A stretch of DNA of 64,000 nt. Origin: Bacteroidota bacterium. Its GTDB lineage: Bacteria > Bacteroidota > Bacteroidia > Flavobacteriales > Flavobacteriaceae. The notes under the pieces were generated by a model. The model was given only the letters and a program-made list of their open reading frames with translations, had not been told where the DNA came from and ran no database searches. A program made the translations under genes and the position numbers. Positions 45,477 through 53,450 of the stretch are shown one piece after another (the first letter of the stretch is position 1; the number at the start of each line of letters is the position of its first letter). The stretch lies in assembly GCA_018829465.1 (NCBI GenBank), contig JAHJTN010000012.1, forward strand, positions 124,001 to 188,000, written 5' to 3'.

Positions 45477-46583
45477 TTATTCGAGTCTTATTTTATATTT
45501 TTTCACACTGATACCCATAAACACTAAGGTCATAGCAAATAAAATCAAGGTTTCTTTTAAAATAAACCCAATACCAACGCCTTTAAGCATAATGCCTTTT
45601 ACAATAATGATAAACCACTTGGCAGGAATGATATTACTGATAACCTGAAGCGGCATAGGCATACTGCTGATAGGGAAAATAAATCCGGAAAGCAATATGG
45701 TGGGTAGCATTAAGCCCATTAATGAAATCATCATCGCGGTTTGTTGGGTTGCCGAAATGGTTGAAATTAAAATGCCCAAAGCCAGCGAGGTAATGATAAA
45801 CAAGATGCTTTCAAATCCTAACAAAAACAAACTGCCCTTTACGGGAACATTGAAAATAAATATGCTCAACAGCACGATTACCACAGCATTGATAACCGAC
45901 AGAAAAATATAAGGAAATACTTTGCCTACAATTACTTGAAAAGGTTTTAAAGGGGAAACCAATAAAATTTCCATTGTGCCTTGTTCCTTTTCGCGGGTGA
46001 TGGAAATGGAGGTCATCATTGCCGATACCAGCATTAAAATAACCGTCATTACACCGGGAACAAACATATATACGCTTTTGAGTTCGGCGTTGTACACCAT
46101 TCGGCTTTGTGGTACAATTTGGTAATCGACGGATACCGTGTTGTTTAATTCTTGTTGGTAATTTTTAAGGATGGACGTGATGTAATTATTGATGGTATTT
46201 GCCATATTAGGGTCGGTGGCATCGGTAAGTATTTGTACGGTTGCTTGTTTTTCTTTAATGAGATTACTTCCAAAATTGTTTTCAAATTGAAGTACGGCCT
46301 TTACCTTACCTTTTTTGAAAATAGATTCTATGGATGACTCTTGCTGAATGATATCTACAATACTAAAATGCTTTGAAGAGGCTATTTTATTGATAATTTC
46401 TTTGGAAGTAACATCGTTGGCCTGGTCTAAAATGGCGATATCCACATTGTTGATTTCATTGGTGATGGCGAAACCGAACAAAAGGATTTGGGCAATTGGC
46501 ATTCCGAACAAAATAAACAGCGAACGCCTATCACGAAAAATGTGATAAAATTCTTTTCGTACAAAACCTACAAATCGTTTCAT
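45477..46583 (-). CDS. ABC-2 type export permease (YbhS-like)
   Basis: 368 residues with the same topology as its neighbour: an N-terminal helix, a large periplasmic domain and a five-helix C-terminal bundle, with GFIFPISSMPLPLQVISN-like loop sequence (here GFIFPISSMPMPLQVISNII). The REKEQGTMEILLVSPLKPFQV cytoplasmic loop before the bundle is characteristic. It overlaps the ATPase gene by 4 bases, so the two are translationally coupled. Confidence 0.9.
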   Translation of the reverse strand: MKRFVGFVRKEFYHIFRDRRSLFILFGMPIAQILLFGFAITNEINNVDIAILDQANDVTSKEIINKIASSKHFSIVDIIQQESSIESIFKKGKVKAVLQFENNFGSNLIKEKQATVQILTDATDPNMANTINNYITSILKNYQQELNNTVSVDYQIVPQSRMVYNAELKSVYMFVPGVMTVILMLVSAMMTSISITREKEQGTMEILLVSPLKPFQVIVGKVFPYIFLSVINAVVIVLLSIFIFNVPVKGSLFLLGFESILFIITSLALGILISTISATQQTAMMISLMGLMLPTILLSGFIFPISSMPMPLQVISNIIPAKWFIIIVKGIMLKGVGIGFILKETLILFAMTLVFMGISVKKYKIRLE

Positions 46584-47311
46584 CCTCTGGCTAGTTTTAA
46601 AAACACATCGTTCATTGTATCGGTTTTATACTGCTCTTTTAACTTTTTGGGCGTGTCTAGGGCTTCAATTTTTCCGTTTACCATTATGGAAACACGGTCG
46701 CAATATTCGGCCTCGTCCATATAATGGGTGGTTACGAATATGGTGGTGCCATTGTGGGCCGCTTTGTAAATCAGTTCCCAAAATTGTCGTCTGGTAATGG
46801 GGTCAACGCCACCGGTGGGCTCATCTAAAAACACAATTTTAGGTTCGTGCAATAAGGACACCGAAAATGCCAACTTCTGTTTCCAGCCTAGTGGCAATGA
46901 AGCCACCAAACTATTGGTTACTTCTTGAAGTCCTAATTCTTCAACCAGTTCGCAACGTTTTTGATCTATTTTTTTTTTGGACAAGCCGTAAATACCTCCG
47001 AAAAATGTAATGTTTTCCTTTACGGTAAGGTCATCATACAGAGCAAACTTTTGACTCATATAGCCAATGTTTTTTTTAATGGATTCGGTTTGTTTATAGA
47101 CATCAAATCCCGCAACTGTTGCTTTGCCCGAAGAAGGTGATGAAATGCCAATAAGCATTTTCATTGCCGTGGTTTTTCCGGCACCATTGGCACCAAGAAA
47201 TCCAAAAATCTCTCCAGCTTTTACGTGGAAACATATTTGGTTTACTGCTGCAAAATCACCAAATAGTTTGGAAAGGTTTTCTACTTCTATAACGTTTTGT
47301 GCTTTCATCAT
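46580..47311 (-). CDS. ABC exporter ATPase (second YbhF-like half)
   Basis: 243 residues. Walker A is GANGAGKTT, Walker B is KIVFLDEPTGGVDP, and the signature loop is LPLGWKQKLAF rather than LSGGQ, as in the second half of YbhF-like double ATPases. The ABC fold is otherwise complete, with the H-loop in TTHYMDEAEYCD. E. coli YbhF has both halves in one 578-residue protein; here they are two genes overlapping by 4 bases. Confidence 0.9.
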   Translation of the reverse strand: MMKAQNVIEVENLSKLFGDFAAVNQICFHVKAGEIFGFLGANGAGKTTAMKMLIGISSPSSGKATVAGFDVYKQTESIKKNIGYMSQKFALYDDLTVKENITFFGGIYGLSKKKIDQKRCELVEELGLQEVTNSLVASLPLGWKQKLAFSVSLLHEPKIVFLDEPTGGVDPITRRQFWELIYKAAHNGTTIFVTTHYMDEAEYCDRVSIMVNGKIEALDTPKKLKEQYKTDTMNDVFLKLARG

Positions 47312-48210
47312 TTGGCTAATTCCATAAAGGTATCTTCTATGGTGGGTTGGGTACGTTCAATGTGAATATTGGTAAGTCCTTGTTGTACTAAATAGGATTT
47401 TATTTCCTCAACATTCATTGCTTCTCTCTTATCGGTATAATGCACAAATTCCCCGAAAGGGAAAACGCTATAGGTATGCTCATAATGGCTTAAACTCGTA
47501 ATTAAGCTGTACATATTAGAAGCACTGATATTATAAAGTGGTTTTGGAAAGTGTCCAACAATGGCTTTTGGCGTATCTATTTCAAGAATTTTACCGCCTT
47601 GAATTAATGCGATTCGGTCGCATAAAGCGGCTTCGTCCATATAGGGTGTAGATACCAAAATGGTGATGCCTTTTTGTTGCAGGCGTTTCAGCATTTCCCA
47701 AAATTCTTTTCTAGAAACCGGGTCAACGCCGGTGGTGGGTTCGTCTAAAAACAAGACTTTGGGTTTGTGAATCAAGGCACAACTCAAGGCGAGTTTTTGT
47801 TTCATTCCGCCCGAAAGTTTGCCCGCTCTTCTATTTTTAAAAGGTTCTATTTGTACATAGATGTCTTTGATTAAATCGTAGTTTTCCGCTATGGTAGTGC
47901 CAAAAATGGTGGCGAAAAAATTCAGGTTTTCCTCTACCGTTAAATCTTGATACAGCGAAAAACGTCCCGGCATATAGCCTACACTTTTTCTAATGGATTT
48001 GTAATCGTTTAACACATCAAAACCTGCCACGGTGGCTTGACCTTTATCGGCAATCATCAAGGTGGTCAATATGCGGAACAAGGTGGTTTTTCCGGCACCA
48101 TCGGGACCGATTAAGCCATAAAGTTCGCCAGATTTTACATCCAATGAAATATTGGACAAAGCCGTTAGCTTACCGTAAGATTTTGATATGTTTTTTACAA
48201 GGATTCCCAT
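47308..48210 (-). CDS. ABC exporter ATPase (first YbhF-like half)
   Basis: 300 residues with a canonical Walker A (GPDGAGKTT), signature LSGGMKQKLAL and Walker B KVLFLDEPTTGVDP. The GPDGAGK variant is typical of the first YbhF half. The C-terminal 60 residues beyond the ABC fold contain FPFGEFVHYTDKREAMNVEE and look like the accessory domain of this family. It overlaps the second ATPase by 4 bases and directly abuts the cupin gene. Confidence 0.9.
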   Translation of the reverse strand: MGILVKNISKSYGKLTALSNISLDVKSGELYGLIGPDGAGKTTLFRILTTLMIADKGQATVAGFDVLNDYKSIRKSVGYMPGRFSLYQDLTVEENLNFFATIFGTTIAENYDLIKDIYVQIEPFKNRRAGKLSGGMKQKLALSCALIHKPKVLFLDEPTTGVDPVSRKEFWEMLKRLQQKGITILVSTPYMDEAALCDRIALIQGGKILEIDTPKAIVGHFPKPLYNISASNMYSLITSLSHYEHTYSVFPFGEFVHYTDKREAMNVEEIKSYLVQQGLTNIHIERTQPTIEDTFMELAK

Positions 48211-48573
48211 TTATTTTATCAATAAAAAATGACTTTTTTTAAGCGCATCAACTTGGTGTTTTACATTGGCTTCAATAAAGACATAATCGCCTGCTTGTAA
48301 AGTTTCTTTAGTGCCTTTTTCATCAGAATATACGGCTTTACCGCTCACGCAAACAAAGAATGCCGGTACTTTAGAAATGTGCTCTTCAAGGCTTTTGTTT
48401 TTTTCAATTTGAAGCGAAATTACTTTCGCATCAGTAGGCTTAAACAAGAGTTGGGTTTGTACTGCTTTTTCTTCGGTGTGCAGGGTTTTTAAGTTCATTG
48501 TATTACTGTTTTTTACGGTGCCACAACTCCAAAGGGTGGCGAATGTTAATGTTACTAATGTTAGTTTTTTCAT
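48211..48573 (-). CDS. Cupin-domain lipoprotein
   Basis: 120 residues. The signal has lipobox TLWSC (Cys17). The rest is a cupin-2-like barrel with SLEEHISKVPAFFVCVSGKAV and GDYVFIEANVKHQVDAL; only parts of the metal-binding motifs (H in EEH and KHQ) are seen. It lies in the export operon between the cytochrome c gene and the ATPase genes. The start codon is inside repeat D. Its role is unknown; small-ligand sensing in the periplasm is an inference. Confidence 0.8.
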   Translation of the reverse strand: MKKLTLVTLTFATLWSCGTVKNSNTMNLKTLHTEEKAVQTQLLFKPTDAKVISLQIEKNKSLEEHISKVPAFFVCVSGKAVYSDEKGTKETLQAGDYVFIEANVKHQVDALKKSHFLLIK

Positions 48574-48690
48574 CTGTTACTATTTATTTGATTTTTAAGG
48601 TCAGATGGAACATCCAATTTTTCATTTTCGTTCTGTGATTAAGAATTATTATTGGATGTTTCATTTGTCTATATATTTAGTTTTTGTTCA
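48571..48690 (-). repeat. Diverged repeat D anchored on the cupin gene start codon
   Basis: One unit with CAT at 48571 and 48662 (step 91). Read on the minus strand the arms are CAAATGAAACATCCAAT and ATTGGATGTTCCATCTG, inverted partners around a 30-base spacer; these sequences differ from arrays A-C, yet the layout is the same. The first CAT is the complement of the cupin ATG. A 26-residue frame (MKHPIIILNH onward) runs 48664 to 48584 and shares the pattern M-K-x-P-(5)-H-R with the units of arrays A and C. Confidence 0.7.
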
Positions 48691-49174
48691 TTTTTCCTTT
48701 TCCCATTCCTTTTCCATTGCTGTGCTGTTCTTGCATATGTTCTTCCATCCAAATAGGTTCTTCTACATCGTTGTCATAAATGTAGGTGGCAATTTTTTCT
48801 AAATCTTCGGTAGGTACATCCATTTTGGGCATTACCTTAAATCGGTTTACCGCACCTTTCATAAGTGCTTTTTCTTCTTCGGGATTTTGCACCCAATGCA
48901 CCATTGCGTTAACAAAATCGGTTTTGTTGTCATATACATTGGTGTAGCGCATTTTTACCGCTTTAAATGGTGGCGCTATAATGTCGTCGTGCGATGCCGC
49001 TTTTGGATTGTGGCACACGTAGCAGTTGTTTTTCATCAAGGTGTAAGCCTCGTTTGGCTGTGTTTTTAGGTCGGCTGTTTCTTGAGTATTCACCGCTAAA
49101 TAAGCGGTTTCGGTGTTTTGTTTGCAGCTTGCAAATAGTGCAAGAAATGCCATTAAAAAAAATTGAGATTTCAT
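48677..49174 (-). CDS. Cytochrome c-type lipoprotein
   Basis: 165 residues with lipobox LFASC (Cys17), then one heme c motif CYVCH at 51-55 and a possible Met ligand in VMPKMDVP. The domain resembles the N-terminal half of the cytochrome at 54824, including FVNAMVHWVQNPEEEKALMKGAVNRF, and so the two are probably paralogues. A C-terminal tail rich in Gly/Lys/Met/Asn follows. It should be a periplasmic electron carrier. It lies inside the efflux operon, an odd place for a cytochrome. Confidence 0.87.
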   Translation of the reverse strand: MKSQFFLMAFLALFASCKQNTETAYLAVNTQETADLKTQPNEAYTLMKNNCYVCHNPKAASHDDIIAPPFKAVKMRYTNVYDNKTDFVNAMVHWVQNPEEEKALMKGAVNRFKVMPKMDVPTEDLEKIATYIYDNDVEEPIWMEEHMQEQHSNGKGMGKGKMNKN

Positions 49175-49196
49175 AATAATTAAAAGTGTTTTAGGG

Positions 49197-50093
49197 TTAT
49201 TCTTGATTTTGTAGCCACATTTCGGCCGGCATTCCTATTTTTAAGCTGCCATCGTTTTTTACTTGTACTTTTAAGGCATAGACAAGGGCAACGCGTTCTT
49301 CTTTGGTTTGAATGATTTTTGGCGTGAATTCCGCTTCCGAAGCTATCCAGCTAACAATACCATCATAGGATTTCATTCCCTCTTGGTCATCGATTTTTAC
49401 GGTTACGGTTTGGCCAATAGCAACAGATGCCAATTGGGTTTCGCTCACATACACCCGCAAATCCATTGTAGATAAATCGGCAATTTTATAGAGCGGTTTG
49501 CCAAAACTTACAATTTCGTTGGGCTCGGCATATTTGGTCAACACCGTTCCGTTTACAGGGTTAACGATGTTGCTTTTTTGAATTTGGTCGTCTAGTTGCT
49601 GCAGTTGTACATCGATACTTTTTAACTCGTTCACCACTGGTGCATTTTGAATTTCAATACTGCGGATGCTGTTTTTTAAAACGGCAATTTCGCCATCCAC
49701 ATCATCCAATTGTTTTTGTGTTCCGGCATTGTCTTTAATGAGGTTTTCTATTCTTGTTTTGTTGGTGTTGGCTGTTTTTAATTTGGCTTGCAACACATTA
49801 ATCTGCGACAAGACACCTTTAGATTTTGAGGCAATGACCTCTTTTTGTACCAATAATTGCGCTTTTTTTAAGTGAAGCGGAATGGTATCTATAGTACCTA
49901 TTTGTTGGTGTTGTTTAATTACGGCACCTTCGTCGATGTTAAAGGCGATGAGTTTTCCGGTGTTTTCCGCAGAAATGGTTATTTCGGTCGCTTCAAAATT
50001 TCCGTAGCCGTCAGCTTTATCGCCATCGTTGTTACAGGCGGTAAATACAGAAATAACCGTGAGCGTCAAGAGTATTTTTTTTAGGTGTTTCAT
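49197..50093 (-). CDS. HlyD-family membrane fusion lipoprotein (YbhG-like)
   Basis: 298 residues with lipobox VFTAC (Cys20), a lipoyl-like half (GYGNFEATEITISAENTGKLIAF), a long coiled-coil hairpin (about 75-165) and a second beta domain, ending KIGMPAEMWLQ. This is the periplasmic adaptor that should link the ABC-2 permeases to the TolC-like protein. Eight bases separate it from the tolC-like gene. Confidence 0.92.
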   Translation of the reverse strand: MKHLKKILLTLTVISVFTACNNDGDKADGYGNFEATEITISAENTGKLIAFNIDEGAVIKQHQQIGTIDTIPLHLKKAQLLVQKEVIASKSKGVLSQINVLQAKLKTANTNKTRIENLIKDNAGTQKQLDDVDGEIAVLKNSIRSIEIQNAPVVNELKSIDVQLQQLDDQIQKSNIVNPVNGTVLTKYAEPNEIVSFGKPLYKIADLSTMDLRVYVSETQLASVAIGQTVTVKIDDQEGMKSYDGIVSWIASEAEFTPKIIQTKEERVALVYALKVQVKNDGSLKIGMPAEMWLQNQE

Positions 50094-50100
50094 CTTTTTT

Positions 50101-51354
50101 CTAATTTAAATCCCCTTTTAAGGTGTTGTAATTGGCTTTTGCCAGCTCCAGTTGGGTTTTATGTTGGTTAAATAAATTTTCGGCTTCGAAAAGCTTGGTA
50201 AGTTCAATAATGTATTGCGATGTGGTAATGACACCGTTTTTTAATTGCGCATCAAAGGTGCGGACGACTTCTTGCTGAAGGGACATAAGCTGTTGGTCGA
50301 TGGCAATGGTGCTTTGAAGGGTTTCCATTTCCTTTTGTTGTTCGTTTAAGGCGGTGTTGGTGTTCAGTCTAAAAACCTCTTCTTGATTGTTGATGAGTTC
50401 TTTTGAAAAATCGAGTGCTTGCCGTTGTTTTTTATTGCCGTTCCAGTCAAACACATTCCAGTTGAGCTTTAGCCCAACAATGTAATAGGCAGAAAAATCG
50501 TTTTCTAAAAAGTTGAGCCCCGGATTGCCCAAACCGCCGGTTGCAAAGGCGTTTACTGCAGGTGCTGTGGTTTTGGACAAAAGGTTTTGTTGTTGTTCAA
50601 TTTCTTGTTTTTGTAAGTTGAACAAGGATAATTCAGGTCGGTTTAAATCGTTTGTATCCACCACAGAAAGCAAGGGTTTTTGAAATTGGGTTGCTACGGA
50701 AAGCGGAATGCCGATTAGGGTGGATAAGGAAGCTATTACTTTAGATTTAGTATTGGCTGCTTCTTGATATTGCTGTGCAATTTTTAATAATTCGGCTTCA
50801 ATAACCTTATCTGAAGTGGGCAGGAGCACCCCATTTTTTACACCCGATTTTACCTCATTCAGCGTGCTGTTCAATTGTTCTTTTCTGGCGTTTAACAAGA
50901 GTAGTTGGTCTTCAATTAAAAGAATAGAGAAATAGAGTTGGTTGACCCGTTGTTTCAATTGGTACAAATTGACCTCGACTTCTTGTTGTTTTCTTTGGGT
51001 ACTGCTATTTTGCAACTCTTGGCTCGCCTTAATTCTTCCGCCATTGTATAGCAACTGATTGGCAGTAAGCGTTGCGCGATATTGCTCGTTGTTCAAGGAA
51101 TTGATGTCCACATTGGGGATAGGCACTTCGGTAACCTCACTTTGATAGGTCGCTTGCGCATCGAGGTTGAACTGAGGCAATGTTTTTGAGGTGATTGCCG
51201 AAAGTTCGGCAGTGTTTTGTTGTTCTAAAATTGCGCCTTGCTTTGCCAGCGGATAATTGGCTTTTAAACCCTCGTAACAGACATCTAAACTGATGCTGTT
51301 TTGGGTATGACCAACAATTGTTGAAAAGAGGAATACTATCAATAAAAATCTCAT
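50101..51354 (-). CDS. TolC-family outer-membrane efflux protein
   Basis: 417 residues with a signal peptide (RFLLIVFLFSTIVGHTQ) and two repeats of the outer membrane efflux protein type, with long helices and beta-strand segments such as LNWNVFDWNGNKKQRQALDFS. It should form the outer-membrane channel of the exporter. It starts 4 bases after the tetR-like stop. Confidence 0.93.
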   Translation of the reverse strand: MRFLLIVFLFSTIVGHTQNSISLDVCYEGLKANYPLAKQGAILEQQNTAELSAITSKTLPQFNLDAQATYQSEVTEVPIPNVDINSLNNEQYRATLTANQLLYNGGRIKASQELQNSSTQRKQQEVEVNLYQLKQRVNQLYFSILLIEDQLLLLNARKEQLNSTLNEVKSGVKNGVLLPTSDKVIEAELLKIAQQYQEAANTKSKVIASLSTLIGIPLSVATQFQKPLLSVVDTNDLNRPELSLFNLQKQEIEQQQNLLSKTTAPAVNAFATGGLGNPGLNFLENDFSAYYIVGLKLNWNVFDWNGNKKQRQALDFSKELINNQEEVFRLNTNTALNEQQKEMETLQSTIAIDQQLMSLQQEVVRTFDAQLKNGVITTSQYIIELTKLFEAENLFNQHKTQLELAKANYNTLKGDLN

Positions 51355-51358
51355 TTGC

Positions 51359-51970
51359 TTATTTTTTTATAGCATTGATAATAAAATCTGAAACTGCCGT
51401 TTTTCGGTCTTCCAACATCGCTTTGTAAGCTTTGTCATCTACATTGGTAAAAGCCTTGATTAATGGTGAAGCCACAAACGGAAAGACGTTTAAGGACAAA
51501 ATATTGATAAACAACTGCTCTGCATTCACCGAAACAATAGTTCCTTTTTCAACTTCCTCTTCCACTTGTGTTTTAAATTTTGAAATGTTGGGAAATGCCA
51601 CATTATTTTTAAGACTTTCAATAAACTTTGGGTTTCTGTTGAGCTCTTGAATGATGAAGTTGGGCAAATACGGATGCTTCATCATAAAGCTGATATAATT
51701 GTGGGTAAAGCTTCTTATTTTATCTTCTAAAGCAGAATCGTCATTCAATATAGCATTGAGTTGAGGTGCCAATAAGGCAAAGGCTTTTTTAAACACCGCT
51801 TCAAACAAAAGCTGCTTGCTTCTGTAGTAATAATGCAACATCGCTTTGTTGATGTTCGCTTTATCTGCAATTTCCTGCATTCGTGCGCCATCCATTCCTT
51901 TGGCTTGAAACACCTGTTGTGCCGCTTCTAGAATTTGCTCTTCGGTTTGATTGTCTTTGTGTTTTGTCAT
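51359..51970 (-). CDS. TetR-family repressor
   Basis: 203 residues. The N-terminal HTH is EEQILEAAQQVFQAKGMDGARMQEIADKANINKAMLHYYYRSK, the classic TetR signature with YYYRSK. The C-terminal ligand domain is variable. It is the first gene of the export operon, and a perfect palindrome overlaps its promoter, which fits autoregulation. It is comparable to E. coli CecR upstream of ybhGFSR. Confidence 0.93.
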   Translation of the reverse strand: MTKHKDNQTEEQILEAAQQVFQAKGMDGARMQEIADKANINKAMLHYYYRSKQLLFEAVFKKAFALLAPQLNAILNDDSALEDKIRSFTHNYISFMMKHPYLPNFIIQELNRNPKFIESLKNNVAFPNISKFKTQVEEEVEKGTIVSVNAEQLFINILSLNVFPFVASPLIKAFTNVDDKAYKAMLEDRKTAVSDFIINAIKK

Positions 51971-51991
51971 AAAATTTACTAACTATAAGGT

Positions 51992-52007
51992 TTAACCATT
52001 TGGTTAA
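51992..52007. promoter_or_regulatory. TetR-type operator
   Basis: TTAACCATTTGGTTAA has perfect 6-base arms and a 4-base centre. It begins directly beside the -7 box and covers the predicted transcription start of the tetR-like gene, the expected place for a repressor site. Confidence 0.7.
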
Positions 52008-52037
52008 CAAAAGTACAAAAAAATATGTAACGTGCAA
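52008..52037 (-). promoter_or_regulatory. Promoter of the tetR-like export operon
   Basis: On the minus strand a -33 TTG (52035-52037), a 19-base spacer and a -7 box TACTTTTG (52008-52015) fit the Bacteroidota consensus. It is one of the best promoter matches in the window. Confidence 0.65.
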
Positions 52038-52062
52038 TACTTTAATTCTATTTATGAAACTA

Positions 52063-52356
52063 TTAACTCATTTTTCTAGTGATAAACTTCATCATAATTA
52101 GACCAACAACACCTCCTAGAATGGATAGGATACAATTTCCAATAAATAGTGCGCTATGAAATGTACCATTGTCTATAATAGACCAAGGATCAAAACCTAA
52201 TCTTCCTAAGGTTTTGATAAATAAAATACTACCAAATACGCCAATTAAGGTGTTTCCTGTAAAGCCAAAAGAATATTTTTTCTTGAAATGACCAAAAATA
52301 GTTGCGGCAATAATTCCAACGAAAATACTAATTAAAGATAGTAGTGTGCCTGTCAT
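52063..52356 (-). CDS. GlsB/YeaQ/YmgE-family membrane protein
   Basis: 97 residues with three hydrophobic segments and glycine-rich motifs (FTGNTLIGVFGSILF, LGGVVGLIMM), fitting the transglycosylase-associated (YeaQ/YmgE) family of small stress-related membrane proteins. It follows cydB by 15 bases on the same strand and may be the last gene of that operon. The function is not known. Confidence 0.75.
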   Translation of the reverse strand: MTGTLLSLISIFVGIIAATIFGHFKKKYSFGFTGNTLIGVFGSILFIKTLGRLGFDPWSIIDNGTFHSALFIGNCILSILGGVVGLIMMKFITRKMS

Positions 52357-52371
52357 TGTTTTGGGTTTGAG

Positions 52372-53448
52372 TTAATGTTCGCCATAACCCACATCGTCCA
52401 TTTTTCCTTTAAAAACTCGATATTGCACAAACATATACACGCCTACTAAAACGGCTGCAATTGCAAACCAATAAACTCCAACGGTAAGTCCGTAATCCTC
52501 TGCAGCAACGTTATAAAGTGTCAAGGACGGATTTACAGCATTTGTTGACGGCAATACATTTGGAAATATCGATACTACTGTTGAGGCTAAGCCACCTATT
52601 AAAAACAAGGTAGAAAACAAAAAACCCATTCCGTGTTTTCTAAATGATTTCACCTTAAACAAGCCAAAAATACCGGCAAATGTGAGTAATGGAAATATCC
52701 AAAGCCAAGGTGTTTCAATAAAGTTATGAAAGGGTTTTGGCTCAATGATGTGCCAAATTAAAAGCGAAGCTATAACTAGCGCAAGCAATACAAAGTTAAG
52801 CCTGAAAACTACTTTTTTTAATTGCTCATTAAGATCAGAATTGGTTTTAAATATAATCCAGTTGGCTCCGTGAATAGCCAGTGCCACTACACCAATAATA
52901 CCGAGCAACAAGGTAAACCAATCAATTATACCCAAATGCTCAGTTTGCGGACTAAAAGTGGGATTCCAAAGCGGTAAAAAGAAAAAGTGCGGTTCTTGGG
53001 TAGAAACACCATCTGTAACCATTCCTAGATTAACACCTCTTACGATGTTTCCTAAAGCAATTCCAAAAAATAAAGCCAACAATAAACTGGCAATCCCAAA
53101 AGCTTTATCCCAAATAGTTTCCCAAATTTTATTATGGATTTGCCCTCGTAATTCTAAACCAATGGCTCTAAAAATCAATAGCCATAAAATCATAATTAAT
53201 GGCAGGTAAAACCCACTAAAGGAAGATGCATATAAGGTTGGAAATGCAAAAAACAAAACACCACCTACGGCAATGAGCCAAACCTCATTGGCATCCCAAA
53301 AGGGACCAATGGCATTGGTAATGGCTTTTTTGTCTTTCTCGGTTTTAGCAAAAAAGAGATGAATAATTCCTGCTCCAAAATCGTAGCCATCTAAAACGAC
53401 ATATATGGTTAACATTGCCACTATAACGATATACCAAAATAATTCCAT
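52372..53448 (-). CDS. cydB: Cytochrome bd-type quinol oxidase subunit II
   Basis: 358 residues with about eight hydrophobic helices. DGYDFGAGIIHLFFA and FWDANEVWLIAVGGVLFFAFP near the N-terminus are CydB signatures. It forms the heterodimer with CydA. The gene is 2 bases after cydA. Confidence 0.95.
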   Translation of the reverse strand: MELFWYIVIVAMLTIYVVLDGYDFGAGIIHLFFAKTEKDKKAITNAIGPFWDANEVWLIAVGGVLFFAFPTLYASSFSGFYLPLIMILWLLIFRAIGLELRGQIHNKIWETIWDKAFGIASLLLALFFGIALGNIVRGVNLGMVTDGVSTQEPHFFFLPLWNPTFSPQTEHLGIIDWFTLLLGIIGVVALAIHGANWIIFKTNSDLNEQLKKVVFRLNFVLLALVIASLLIWHIIEPKPFHNFIETPWLWIFPLLTFAGIFGLFKVKSFRKHGMGFLFSTLFLIGGLASTVVSIFPNVLPSTNAVNPSLTLYNVAAEDYGLTVGVYWFAIAAVLVGVYMFVQYRVFKGKMDDVGYGEH

Positions 53449-53450
53449 AA

